From a virus: 48,726 nt of DNA. The notes beneath the pieces are model-generated. The model saw only the letters and a list, made by a program, of their open reading frames with translations, was not told the DNA's origin and did no database searches. The DNA is taken from positions 1-48,726 of the IMG/VR virus record IMGVR_UViG_3300009155_000084. The stretch is one strand, 5' to 3'. The position numbers were made by a program, and so were the translations under genes. Below, in pieces: positions 1-7,622 of the stretch (position 1 is its first letter; each line of letters opens with the position of its first letter).

Positions 1-465
1 ATAAAACGAATCACGACGAAGATGACGCATGGCTCCGCGTACAACACGATCTTGGAATTTGTCATCTGCAAAGAGATCATAAACAGAATAACCATTATCC
101 TTTTCTGTGTAATTGATACGAGTCTTCATCATGTTGGAGAACCACTGATCTGCTTCTCCACCAATTCTAGCCTTATTAATAATTACATCATCAACAGTTC
201 CATCTGTGTTTAGATCATCAGTATGAGTAAACTGAGAAACTGGATATGTTGTCATCTTATTGAATTGATCAACAATATCTGTTTCATTCTTTCCTGTGCG
301 TGGAGGACAACCATAAGTGTCCCACGAATGCAGAATCTCTCCACGCATCTCCTTTACCCACTCCTTAAAATCATCAGGAGTCATTGCAAGAAGATCCTCA
401 AAAAGCACATTGACTTTTGAGTTGATTATGTAATCGTTTCGTTCGTAAAATCCGTAGTTATTCAT
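1..465 (-). CDS. Unknown phage protein, 3' end cut by window edge
   Basis: An open frame of 155 codons starts at the ATG at 465 and runs off the left edge without a stop. It is not in the supplied list of complete frames, but its start overlaps the stop of the PLP-enzyme gene as ATGA, so it is very likely translated by coupling. The protein starts MNNYGFYERNDYIINSKV and is soluble and mixed-charge, with no signal peptide or membrane segment. Conserved-looking stretches include HSWDTYGCPPRTGKNE and INKARIGGEADQW, rich in W, G, H and C, which suggests an enzyme rather than a structural protein. I do not recognise the family. Its position after gp55-gp47-gp46-PLP enzyme suggests a DNA or nucleotide metabolism role, possibly acting with the PLP enzyme; that is inference only. 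Confidence 0.8.
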   Translation of the reverse strand, partial: MNNYGFYERNDYIINSKVNVLFEDLLAMTPDDFKEWVKEMRGEILHSWDTYGCPPRTGKNETDIVDQFNKMTTYPVSQFTHTDDLNTDGTVDDVIINKARIGGEADQWFSNMMKTRINYTEKDNGYSVYDLFADDKFQDRVVRGAMRHLRRDSFY

Positions 466-1229
466 GCTCCCACATTCCAAAATAAAACTGTTTTGTTTCG
501 ACTGGCATACTTCTTTATAAATTCCCAAGCCTTTGCATCATATGTTGGTGCGGATGGAAACGGAGGAAGAACTTTTGTTGGTTTGTTGAATGGTATTTCA
601 CATTCATAAATCTTTGCTCTTCCATAGTTTCCCTTATGTCCAACTGTAACAACATTGAAGTTTGTTTCTGGCCATGCAAGTTGTAATCCGCGAGTAAGAG
701 TACCGCTAGATCCAACCGTCCATACTTCATCAGGAATCATACCGATATTATAACGAGCAACTTTAACAATGCAAGCCAAAACATCAGGATGATCTCCACC
801 GATTGGAATCAATATACGATTGCTAGGATCTTCTTTTACATAATCTTTTGCTCTCTTCTCCGTAACACTCAACATTCCATTTGGAACCCAACGCATATCT
901 GCACCAGAATCAATTGCTTCCTGCTGATAAGGATGTAGTTTATTCATGTCTCGTTGAGCCATAAAGATTACAGCCTTCTTACCATGTCGAATGGCTGCTT
1001 TTGCAAAACTGATCTGAGCATAACCAGTAGCCGGAGAACTACCATACACAAACTCTTTGTATGGCCATGCTTCAATCATATGATCGATGAATCGCATCTT
1101 TGAACCACCACCAAGAAGATCATCGCGCACAACATAAATTCCCTCTTCTTGTGTAATAATAGGAAGAGGATTGGGATCTTCCCAACCCTCAACCATGTTC
1201 AAATAGTCATCGGGTGTTGCTAAAATCAT
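462..1229 (-). CDS. PLP-dependent enzyme, tryptophan-synthase-beta fold (ACC deaminase/cysteine desulfhydrase-like)
   Basis: The 255-residue protein has the layout of fold-type II pyridoxal-phosphate enzymes. VVRDDLLGGGSKMRF (about residues 33-47) matches the RxDDL...GGNKxR block in which the lysine (here K44) binds PLP. YGSSPATGYAQISFAKAA (about 62-79) matches the substrate-carboxylate loop and following helix. TVGSSGTLTRGL (about 171-182) matches the glycine-rich phosphate-cup loop near the C terminus. Family members act on amino acids (deaminases, desulfhydrases, beta-replacement synthases). At 255 residues it is shorter than the usual 320-400, so it is a compact version. It starts inside the gp46 stop (ATGA) and its own stop overlaps the next start (ATGA), placing it in the replication/recombination operon. 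The substrate is unknown; modification of a nucleotide or DNA base is possible, host amino-acid metabolism is the alternative. Confidence 0.8.
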   Translation of the reverse strand: MILATPDDYLNMVEGWEDPNPLPIITQEEGIYVVRDDLLGGGSKMRFIDHMIEAWPYKEFVYGSSPATGYAQISFAKAAIRHGKKAVIFMAQRDMNKLHPYQQEAIDSGADMRWVPNGMLSVTEKRAKDYVKEDPSNRILIPIGGDHPDVLACIVKVARYNIGMIPDEVWTVGSSGTLTRGLQLAWPETNFNVVTVGHKGNYGRAKIYECEIPFNKPTKVLPPFPSAPTYDAKAWEFIKKYASRNKTVLFWNVGA

Positions 1230-2947
1230 GACACATTTAGTTTACTGAAGTTCTTCTTCTTTTCAAGAGTAATAACCGTAGAAAACTTGTCAATCAGGGA
1301 GTCGGCTCTGTGTGAAATGACAAAGATGTTTGTCTTTGAATCTAACCCAGTTAGAAGTTTCATAAACTCCTCAGCACCCACGGCATCTAGAGATGAATCA
1401 AACACTTCATCTAGGATTAGAAGATTGCAGTTGGCACTATTCTTTACACGGGCAACTTCACGCCAAGCCAACAGAAGAGACAAATCAATCCGCATCTTTT
1501 CACCTTCGCTAAAACTCATGTAACTAAAGGTATCACGATTACGGCTCTTAATTGTTTCATTGAACTCTTCGTCTAGATTGAACTGGGCAAAGAAATCCAT
1601 AGCAGATAGAAACTTGTTTACTGTCTTATTAATGATTGGCAAATAGTTCTTAATGATCTTGCCCTTGATACCTGAGTCACGCAGAAGAACGGAAGCAATA
1701 TCCATACATCGAATATTTTCCTGAAGAGCCTTACGATCTTCAGTGATCTTGTCAATCTTGGTTTGAATCTTCTCTAGTTCTTTTAATTCAGATTCAATCT
1801 CATCACCGCTAACATTTGATTGCTCAAGATCCTTCGTCAGTTCTTTAATGTTCTTTAGCACACCATCATAAGAAGTATTTAATTGAGCAATAGACAACTT
1901 AAGGTTGCGAATCTCTTCTAAAGTTTTTTCGTATTCTTCTAGTTGAGTTTCTTCTGAGTCTAATTTAAAAGAGAGTTCAGAAAGAGCCTTAGTATACTCT
2001 TCTAATTTGCCATTCTTAGTCTCTACTTGGTCTTTCTTAAACTCTTCAGTAATCGCCTGCTTGCATACTGGGCAATTATCATTGTCACGGTAAAACCCAA
2101 TTTCTTTATTGCAGTTGTCGTGATTTTGTGAAATCTGTGTTTTAAGTTTTTCAAGTGCTTTGATTACCTTTTCTGTCTTTGCTTTTGCCAATTGATCAAA
2201 TGAAATGGAAGCAAGTTTTTCTTCTTGCTTCTTTTTCTTTTCCATCAGATCATCACAGGTTTCATTCAAAGTCTTTAGTTTGTCTTTAATCTTTCCTGTA
2301 GATTCACTGCTCTTATTCTTTAGAGACTGAATGAATTTCTTTTTGAGATTCATAGTCTCATTGTTTAAAGACAGATCGTTATCATAGGCAGAAAGTATAG
2401 ACTTTGCTTGTGTTATTCTTCCTTTGAGAATTGTATTCATACTTGTGAATACATTGATATCAAGAATGTCTTCAATTACAGACCTTCTATCGGCAGCAGG
2501 AAGTTGCATGAACGGAACAAAAGAAGAACTACCAAGAATCACAACCTGTGTGAATGACTTGTAATTCATTCGTAGAATCTGTTCTTCAAAATGATCTTGA
2601 TAATCTTTATTCTTTGCAGATTGATTAATCATGTTTCCATTATGGAAAATCTCAAATACTTTTGGAGCCAAACCACGACGAACAAGATACTTATCCTGTC
2701 CAATCTCAAAATCTAATTCAACTAAACAATCCTTCTTATTGATTGTATTTACAAGTTGAGGAATATTGATCTTACGGAATGGTTTGCCGAATAAAGCAAA
2801 TGTGATTGAATCTAGAAAAGCAAAAGACTTACCGTTACCATTTGTACCAGAAACAAGTGTATTCTTTCGGGTATCAAGATGTATTTCAGTGAAGTTATTA
2901 CCAAACGATCCAAAGTTCTTAAAACGAATTTTCTTAAATACGATCAT
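1226..2947 (-). CDS. 46: Recombination endonuclease subunit gp46 (Rad50/SbcC-like ATPase)
   Basis: This 573-residue SMC-type ATPase is the T4 gp46 homologue (T4: 560 residues). Visible parts in order: Walker A GTNGNGKS (34-41); coiled coil from about 180 to 400 broken by the zinc-hook CPVC (292-295) that dimerises the arms; ABC signature SFSEGEKMR (478-486); Walker B LLILDEVFD (509-517). With gp47 it forms the Mre11/Rad50-type complex that resects DNA ends and drives recombination-dependent replication and host DNA breakdown. The start overlaps the gp47 stop as ATGA, and its stop overlaps the PLP-enzyme start the same way, so equal-ratio translation is likely. Length and motifs are complete; nothing appears broken. 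Confidence 0.97.
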   Translation of the reverse strand: MIVFKKIRFKNFGSFGNNFTEIHLDTRKNTLVSGTNGNGKSFAFLDSITFALFGKPFRKINIPQLVNTINKKDCLVELDFEIGQDKYLVRRGLAPKVFEIFHNGNMINQSAKNKDYQDHFEEQILRMNYKSFTQVVILGSSSFVPFMQLPAADRRSVIEDILDINVFTSMNTILKGRITQAKSILSAYDNDLSLNNETMNLKKKFIQSLKNKSSESTGKIKDKLKTLNETCDDLMEKKKKQEEKLASISFDQLAKAKTEKVIKALEKLKTQISQNHDNCNKEIGFYRDNDNCPVCKQAITEEFKKDQVETKNGKLEEYTKALSELSFKLDSEETQLEEYEKTLEEIRNLKLSIAQLNTSYDGVLKNIKELTKDLEQSNVSGDEIESELKELEKIQTKIDKITEDRKALQENIRCMDIASVLLRDSGIKGKIIKNYLPIINKTVNKFLSAMDFFAQFNLDEEFNETIKSRNRDTFSYMSFSEGEKMRIDLSLLLAWREVARVKNSANCNLLILDEVFDSSLDAVGAEEFMKLLTGLDSKTNIFVISHRADSLIDKFSTVITLEKKKNFSKLNVS

Positions 2948-3984
2948 ACGGAAAGGCTCTCAATATAAAGTTCGTGAATCAACGACTTCAGTTTACCTTT
3001 ATCTTCAGAAATTTCAAGTTTATCAATCTCTTCATTGATAATACTCATTGTATCTTGCGCCACATCAACCGCATCTTCTGATGTCTCAATCATTTCTTCA
3101 ACAATGTTTAGATTGATAACACCAGCCTGAACCATACGGTCTACCCACAGATCAAACTTAACAGGATCTGCTTTCTTTGCAACCAGAACCTTTACATAAG
3201 AATTCTTATAAGAAGCAAAATCTATGCCCATTGGGTCGGACTTCGAATCATCGTAAACCATAACATGATAAATGCGATCATGGTTTTGAATAAATTCTAG
3301 TTCTCGTGTTTGTGTATCAAGAACATGGAACCCCTTGTCCAATCTGGCATCAGAGAATGTAATTTGATACTGTGTTCCTAAGTAGTGGACATTCTTCTTT
3401 GATGCTTTGCCATGAAAATGTCCAGATAGAACCATCTCATAGCAGGCAAAAATTTTATCTTCCATCCCACCTTCAAAGTTGATTCCTTGAATTACTTCAT
3501 AACCATTCAGTTCAAAATGCCCGCAAATAATTGATGCAGGACAACTCTTGATGAATGTTTGAAATTGCTGTTCATTTTCTTTATTGATCCACGGAACCAT
3601 AGCAATCTTGAGTCCATCGATCTCAATAACTGTTGGTTCTTCATATAAGTAAATTGACTTATACTTATCGTGGAACAATTCACGGATGCTGTTTACATGG
3701 TTTGTGTTCTTAAAGAATGTATCGTGATTGCCTAAAATGCAATGAAACTCTACACCATTAGCATCAAACCATTCAACAAATCTCTTTCGAACTTCAGCCA
3801 ATGTATTGAAGTTCACATACTTACGGCGATCCATTAGATCACCTAAATGCAGAACTTTAGTGATACCGTGTTCCTTGCAGTAAGGAAAAAATTGTTTCTC
3901 AAAAAATGACATGAAGTATTCGAGAAACAGTGGCGAATCATTACGAGCGCCAAAGTGGGTATCATTAATAATTGCAATCTTCAT
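2944..3984 (-). CDS. 47: Recombination endonuclease subunit gp47 (Mre11/SbcD-like nuclease)
   Basis: The 346-residue calcineurin-like phosphoesterase matches T4 gp47 (339 residues). Metal-binding motifs appear in order: NDTHFG (7-12), LHLGDLMDRR (45-54), LGNHD (84-88), a CGHFE stretch near 175-179 and LSGHFHGK further on. The C-terminal third is the capping/Rad50-binding region, with an acidic helical tail. The protein partners gp46 as the nuclease half of the end-resection complex. Its start overlaps the gp55 stop (ATGA) and its stop overlaps the gp46 start. The order gp55-gp47-gp46 is the one seen in T4-like cyanophages, in some of them with small genes between. Confidence 0.97.
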   Translation of the reverse strand: MKIAIINDTHFGARNDSPLFLEYFMSFFEKQFFPYCKEHGITKVLHLGDLMDRRKYVNFNTLAEVRKRFVEWFDANGVEFHCILGNHDTFFKNTNHVNSIRELFHDKYKSIYLYEEPTVIEIDGLKIAMVPWINKENEQQFQTFIKSCPASIICGHFELNGYEVIQGINFEGGMEDKIFACYEMVLSGHFHGKASKKNVHYLGTQYQITFSDARLDKGFHVLDTQTRELEFIQNHDRIYHVMVYDDSKSDPMGIDFASYKNSYVKVLVAKKADPVKFDLWVDRMVQAGVINLNIVEEMIETSEDAVDVAQDTMSIINEEIDKLEISEDKGKLKSLIHELYIESLSV

Positions 3985-4583
3985 TTCTTTCGCTTTTTAT
4001 TTTTCTTCTTTGGTTCAAACTTGATTATATCATTTTCTGATATTTGGAAGTGTTCAGTTATGGCTTCTTGAACTGTATCTTTCTCAAAATAGTTTTCCTT
4101 AAACCATCGGTGGAAAGATCCATCGTCTAGGAGTTCTGTCATCTTCAGTTTGATGTATGCTTGTTTCTTTTCCTTTTCAATCCGTCTTAAGAATGCATAA
4201 TAGATGATCTGAGTGAAATAGGAAAATGGATTCTTTGATTTTTCTGGGTCGAAGTTATGGGCATACATCAGGCAGTTTTCTATGCCATCAGATACCATCT
4301 CTTCCCTATAAGGATAGTTCATAAAGTTGGCTTTACGAGATAGATGCTCTGCGATATTCATGAAGCATTCACCGATATAGTTTGTAATGGGAGGACGAGA
4401 CTCGTCTGACTCCTCTGCATCTTTGCAGAGTTGCTTCCACTCTACCATTTCTTTATAGAAAGCCTTATTGTCAATATAGTGATCTTTTTTGACTTCTTCT
4501 ATTTCCGGTTCTTCTATAACTTCTTCCAATTCTATATCTTCTAGATCGTCGTTTTCTTCTTGTTTCTTTTTCTTTTTAGCCAT
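3981..4583 (-). CDS. 55: Late-gene sigma factor gp55
   Basis: The 200-residue protein is the phage late sigma factor that redirects host RNA polymerase to NATAAATA-type late promoters. The sigma region-2-like core is clear: MVSDGIENCLMYAHNFDPEK (97-116) followed by NPFSYFTQIIYYAFLRRIEKE (118-138), the hallmark of gp55. T4 gp55 is 185 residues. The N terminus is a lysine run (MAKKKKK) followed by a strongly acidic stretch (11-33). The C terminus is lysine/arginine-rich (PKKKNKKRKK) instead of the hydrophobic/acidic clamp-binding tail known from T4 gp55. The ribosome site AGGAAATGCA lies just before the ATG, inside the end of the upstream 71-codon gene, so the two overlap by 8 nt. Expression should start from the extended -10 promoter at 4812-4838. 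Confidence 0.95.
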   Translation of the reverse strand: MAKKKKKQEENDDLEDIELEEVIEEPEIEEVKKDHYIDNKAFYKEMVEWKQLCKDAEESDESRPPITNYIGECFMNIAEHLSRKANFMNYPYREEMVSDGIENCLMYAHNFDPEKSKNPFSYFTQIIYYAFLRRIEKEKKQAYIKLKMTELLDDGSFHRWFKENYFEKDTVQEAITEHFQISENDIIKFEPKKKNKKRKK

Positions 4584-4791
4584 TGCATTTCCTATGTTGT
4601 TGGGAGAAAACTATAAAATCTACAGGAACATCCTCTGGATTCTTTTCTGCTCTCTTTTTTGCTTTTTCATATTCTACATCAGTAAGAAGAAGAGGTGTTA
4701 CTTCTCCATCAGAATCAACATGCCCAACAAAATAATACGAACTATTTTCCGTTGGTTTTTTGTTCTTATTCAGTATTTTCTTTTTAGCCAT
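4576..4791 (-). CDS. Small unknown protein upstream of gp55
   Basis: A 71-residue protein with a lysine-rich start (MAKKKILNKNKKP), a central YYFVGHVDSDGEVTPLL segment and a basic tail. It begins after AGGAAATAACTT and ends 8 nt inside the gp55 gene. I do not recognise a family; SYYFVGHVDSDGEV looks like two short beta strands with a turn, so a small folded domain is plausible. Small genes near gp55 are common in T4-like phages and may be transcription accessory factors. It is the first gene after the sigma-70-like promoter, which supports its being expressed early. Its first 16 nt of coding sequence are identical to those of gp55. Confidence 0.75.
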   Translation of the reverse strand: MAKKKILNKNKKPTENSSYYFVGHVDSDGEVTPLLLTDVEYEKAKKRAEKNPEDVPVDFIVFSQQHRKCNG

Positions 4792-4811
4792 AAGTTATTT
4801 CCTATGAGAGT

Positions 4812-4838
4812 ATTATAACACGCCTATGAGAAAATCAA
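4812..4838 (-). promoter_or_regulatory. Sigma-70-like promoter with extended -10, driving the gp55-gp47-gp46 operon
   Basis: Read on the minus strand, TGTTATAAT is a perfect TATAAT box (4817-4812) with the upstream TG of an extended -10. TTGATT (4838-4833) is a partial -35 with a 15-nt spacer. It sits in the longest gap of the window (4792-4938, 147 nt) and points at the 71-residue gene, gp55, gp47, gp46 and the PLP enzyme. Expression by unmodified host polymerase before the late switch makes sense for the gene that makes the late sigma factor. The short spacer is compensated by the extended -10. Confidence 0.65.
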
Positions 4839-4858
4839 GAAAAATCACTTGATTTCTC
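4828..4858 (-). repeat. Inverted repeat overlapping the -35 region
   Basis: On the minus strand GAGAAATCAAG (4858-4848) pairs with CTTGATTTTCTC (4839-4828), with one bulged T and an 8-nt loop. It follows the Sm-like gene's upstream region and overlaps the -35 of the promoter at 4812-4838. It could be an operator or a weak hairpin; the stem is AT-rich and no clear T-run follows, so I do not call it a terminator. Confidence 0.45.
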
Positions 4859-4938
4859 TTGACGACTTTATTACACTTTCTGTGTATGGTATGAGAAAGA
4901 TATTAGTTTCTCTAAGATACTTAATAATACTCTGAGTA

Positions 4939-5661
4939 TTACATATACTCATCAGAGGACGGATCTGGGTTCCAGTCAGTCCATTTATTACCAAAATCTT
5001 CCCGGTCTTTTTGTTCTCCGGTATATTTTTGATCATTAATTGATTCACGATTATTTTTCTTCTTCTTTGGTTTATCCAAGTTGAAGTGTTTTATCATATC
5101 CATAATATCACGAGGGTCAATCATTCCTTCGTTAATCATAAAAGCCAAGGCTTGTGGAGAGAAGACCATACTCATATGGATTACTTCTTCCTTTACTTTT
5201 TTCTTTTTCTTACCTGGCTTAGAATCATTCTTTTTTGGTTCTGTCATACCATTAAAAATAGTGTCGAACATTTCAGATATCATATCTTCATAATCAGCGG
5301 CATTCATGTCTTGCTCGGGTGTAATTTTTGGTTTTATCTGATTAGTAAACTCATCAAGTGGCGTTTTTTCATAACCACCCTGTCTTTCTTTCTCAGCCAA
5401 ATAATACGACACAACATCTTGAGTTGGCTCTAAAATAGTAGCAATAAAATCTGATGGAATGGTTGTTTCTGTTTGGTTACCAAATGCTAACCAATTCTTA
5501 AGAACAATACCTTCCTTTGGCATACCCATTGGATCAGGAAGCACTATTGACTTAAATACCATAGGCTTAAGAAGAGTCACTTTGTCATTTTCAGAACTAG
5601 CAATCTCAGCAATCAGTTCTTCACCACTTCTTAGTTTGATTACTTTATAGATTTGTTCCAT
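4939..5661 (-). CDS. Conserved T4-like phage protein with an N-terminal Sm-like beta domain
   Basis: This 240-residue protein begins MEQIYKVIKLRSGEELIAEI and continues with short strands (KVTLLKPMVF, then a KNWLAFGNQTETTIP stretch), a pattern like an LSm/Hfq barrel strand order. A linker with a lysine cluster (KPGKKKKKVKEE) leads to a second conserved-looking helical block, MSMVFSPQALAFMINEGMID, and a hydrophilic acidic/aromatic tail (KWTDWNPDP). The gene has a strong AAGGAG site 7 nt before the ATG and directly abuts the uvsW stop. Proteins of this kind occur between uvsW and gp55 in marine T4-like phages, as I recall, without a proven function. RNA binding is inferred from the fold resemblance only. 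Confidence 0.75.
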   Translation of the reverse strand: MEQIYKVIKLRSGEELIAEIASSENDKVTLLKPMVFKSIVLPDPMGMPKEGIVLKNWLAFGNQTETTIPSDFIATILEPTQDVVSYYLAEKERQGGYEKTPLDEFTNQIKPKITPEQDMNAADYEDMISEMFDTIFNGMTEPKKNDSKPGKKKKKVKEEVIHMSMVFSPQALAFMINEGMIDPRDIMDMIKHFNLDKPKKKKNNRESINDQKYTGEQKDREDFGNKWTDWNPDPSSDEYM

Positions 5662-7155
5662 TCAGTTCTCCTTGAGTTGAAGCGACACCAACTTATACTT
5701 AAACTTCTCTTTAGTATATATTCGGATGCGCTCATCCATATGGTTCAGCGAATGGTTTCGATACTTCTTATGGCGCAAGTCATCACCAATATCGTAAACA
5801 TTCACCGCAGTTTTTGTTTCACTTTTGCGTAGACCTCTTCCAATCGATTGTAACACGCGTACAACAGATTTCGACGGGCTAGCAAATACGACATTGTGAA
5901 TATTACGAATATTAATACCAGTTGAACAGGTTCCATAGGAAGCCAAGAGGATTGAGTTGTCATTTCTATCTACTACCTTTCGTATTTCTTCTCGTTGATC
6001 CACATCAGTTCCACCGTGAATAAAGTAAATGTCTTTATCCGGTATTTCTTTTTTGAACATGTCATAGAGAGGCTTACCATGCAACTCTACAAAGTTAAAT
6101 AAAACTAATGTATTACCTTTAAGACTAGAGCAAAGATTCTTTATAAATTTGTTTCGTTTGTTATTAAGAATGATCCACTTTATTTCTTCTTTGTACAGCA
6201 TTCGTTTTGCTTCTTCAATGTCTCGATCAGAGTATTGAAGTAGAATGCAGTCAATAGACAGATTTGATAAGAGGTTCTTCTCAATGAGTGTAGCGGTTGT
6301 AGTAACATGTAATACCCTTCCAAATAATCCCTCTACCACTAGTTTGTGTGTATGGGTTCCATCAAGTGTTCCAGTTGTACCAACACGAATTGGACAACTT
6401 GTAAGTTTGGACATAAGCAATGATAAAGATTTGGCTTTAAACAAATGACATTCATCACCTACTACCATGTCAAATTGATCAAAGAATTCTTTTGGCATCT
6501 TATAGATGCTTTGCCAAGTAGAAATAACCACACGCTTATGCGTATCTTTTTCTTTACCAGATGAGATCGTATAGCAGTGTCTTCCAACAGACCATTTGTT
6601 TTCCTTTGAGTAATCCTCAAAGTCACTGTACATCTGTGATACAAGACCAACAGTTGGAACTACAACTAGAATTTTTTTCTCTGGCTTAATATGATCCAGA
6701 AAGAATCGCATCAAGCAATAAATGATTAATGATTTACCACTGCCAGTTGGACATAATAGAAGAGTTCTTTCTTTCTGTATGGCATGTGTAATTGCTTTTA
6801 TTTGATAATCGTGTGCGCTGATTCGTTTACCAGACGCAGTTGGTCGAATGAATTCTTCGACATACTTAGTCACTTGTTCTTCTGTATAGTTTTTATCAGA
6901 ATGCTGTGGATATTCGATTGTATAGTTTCTATCGTTGGCAAACTTGACTACATAATCCAACAATCCTGCATAGATTGTATGTGTAAACAAATTGAATAAC
7001 CGAATCTGTCCATCCCAGATTTTGTTCTTATAAGCAGGAGTAAATTGATAATTAGGTACTGCAAAGGTGAAGTATTGGTTCAGTTCTTTGGCAATACTTC
7101 TTTCACAATTAACTTTGATATAAACAGAATCTAAGTCTTCAATCACTAAATCCAT
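5662..7155 (-). CDS. uvsW: UvsW-type recombination DNA/RNA helicase
   Basis: A 497-residue SF2 helicase close in length to T4 UvsW. Motifs: Q-like region ISAHDYQIKAITHAI (112-126); Walker A CPTGSGKS (135-142); motif Ia VVVPTVGLV (164-172); DECH box (234-237); GTTGT motif III; and near the C terminus the motif V/VI blocks STGINIRN and QSIGRGLRKS. The N-terminal ~100 residues correspond to the UvsW DNA-binding domain (DGQIRLFN at about 49-56). UvsW unwinds R-loops and branched DNA and moves T4 from origin-dependent to recombination-dependent replication. In T4 it is a late gene; here an AATAAATA octamer ends 5 nt before the ATG and no ribosome site is visible. Overlapping of the uvsY stop with that octamer places both in one block. 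Confidence 0.96.
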   Translation of the reverse strand: MDLVIEDLDSVYIKVNCERSIAKELNQYFTFAVPNYQFTPAYKNKIWDGQIRLFNLFTHTIYAGLLDYVVKFANDRNYTIEYPQHSDKNYTEEQVTKYVEEFIRPTASGKRISAHDYQIKAITHAIQKERTLLLCPTGSGKSLIIYCLMRFFLDHIKPEKKILVVVPTVGLVSQMYSDFEDYSKENKWSVGRHCYTISSGKEKDTHKRVVISTWQSIYKMPKEFFDQFDMVVGDECHLFKAKSLSLLMSKLTSCPIRVGTTGTLDGTHTHKLVVEGLFGRVLHVTTTATLIEKNLLSNLSIDCILLQYSDRDIEEAKRMLYKEEIKWIILNNKRNKFIKNLCSSLKGNTLVLFNFVELHGKPLYDMFKKEIPDKDIYFIHGGTDVDQREEIRKVVDRNDNSILLASYGTCSTGINIRNIHNVVFASPSKSVVRVLQSIGRGLRKSETKTAVNVYDIGDDLRHKKYRNHSLNHMDERIRIYTKEKFKYKLVSLQLKEN

Positions 7156-7160
7156 ACCAG

Positions 7161-7168
7161 TATTTATT
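7161..7168 (-). promoter_or_regulatory. Late promoter octamer AATAAATA before uvsW
   Basis: AATAAATA (minus strand, 7168-7161) matches the T4-like late box NATAAATA. It lies at the centre of a palindrome CCAGTA-AATAAA-TACTGG (7173-7156) and overlaps the uvsY stop codon. By T4 late promoter geometry (box at -13 to -6) transcription would start at 7155, the A of the uvsW ATG. Confidence 0.6.
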
Positions 7169-7602
7169 TACTGGCCGTTAGTGAATTTTGCCCAATCAAT
7201 GATAGAACGAATGTTCCATTGACGATTATTGATGATCTTTACCACATTCTCTAGGTAACTGACTTTTTCCCGCTGGTATTCAACCTTGAGTTTTTGTTTA
7301 ATTACTTGATCATCGGCTTCAATAAAATTATCCATATCATTCTTTAGGATATGGAGATCAAATTGCTCCCAACCATTATCATCCAATTCATCTTGGCTCA
7401 TTTTACCACTGAAGTACAACCATTTCTTCTTACGAAGAACAGCCAATTCAGATTCCATACGAGCAAGAGATAATTTCTCTTCCATGAAGAAAAGAAGATA
7501 CTTATTGTGTATTTGGGGAGTACGAGCAGATTCCTTGTCGAGTTGTGTCTCGTCCAAAGCGATATCTTTTTTGACCATTTCTTTAAGATCATCAAAAGTC
7601 AT
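7168..7602 (-). CDS. uvsY: UvsY recombination mediator
   Basis: The 144-residue protein matches T4 UvsY (137 residues) in size, charge and position next to uvsW. The N-terminal MTFDDLKEMVKKDIALDETQ and the following HNKYLLFFMEEKLSLARME (about 32-50) are typical, as is the C-terminal coiled-coil pattern KLKVEYQREKVSYLENVVK. UvsY loads the UvsX recombinase onto gp32-coated single-stranded DNA. There is no clear Shine-Dalgarno site before the ATG at 7602; it lies 20 nt after the stop of the tube-fold gene and may be read by reinitiation. Confidence 0.95.
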   Translation of the reverse strand: MTFDDLKEMVKKDIALDETQLDKESARTPQIHNKYLLFFMEEKLSLARMESELAVLRKKKWLYFSGKMSQDELDDNGWEQFDLHILKNDMDNFIEADDQVIKQKLKVEYQREKVSYLENVVKIINNRQWNIRSIIDWAKFTNGQ

Positions 7603-7622
7603 AACGAACAGTATATCTCAGA

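Noticed and set aside
4489-4818. Open frame on the plus strand opposite gp55 and the 71-residue gene
   Set aside because: Ser/Phe/Ile-rich low-complexity translation is the antisense of Lys/Glu-rich coding sequence; no ribosome site, and both minus-strand genes have good starts.
4845-5048. Minus-strand 67-codon frame overlapping the Sm-like gene's 3' end
   Set aside because: Wrong frame within a well-supported gene, no ribosome site, and composition unlike a real protein.
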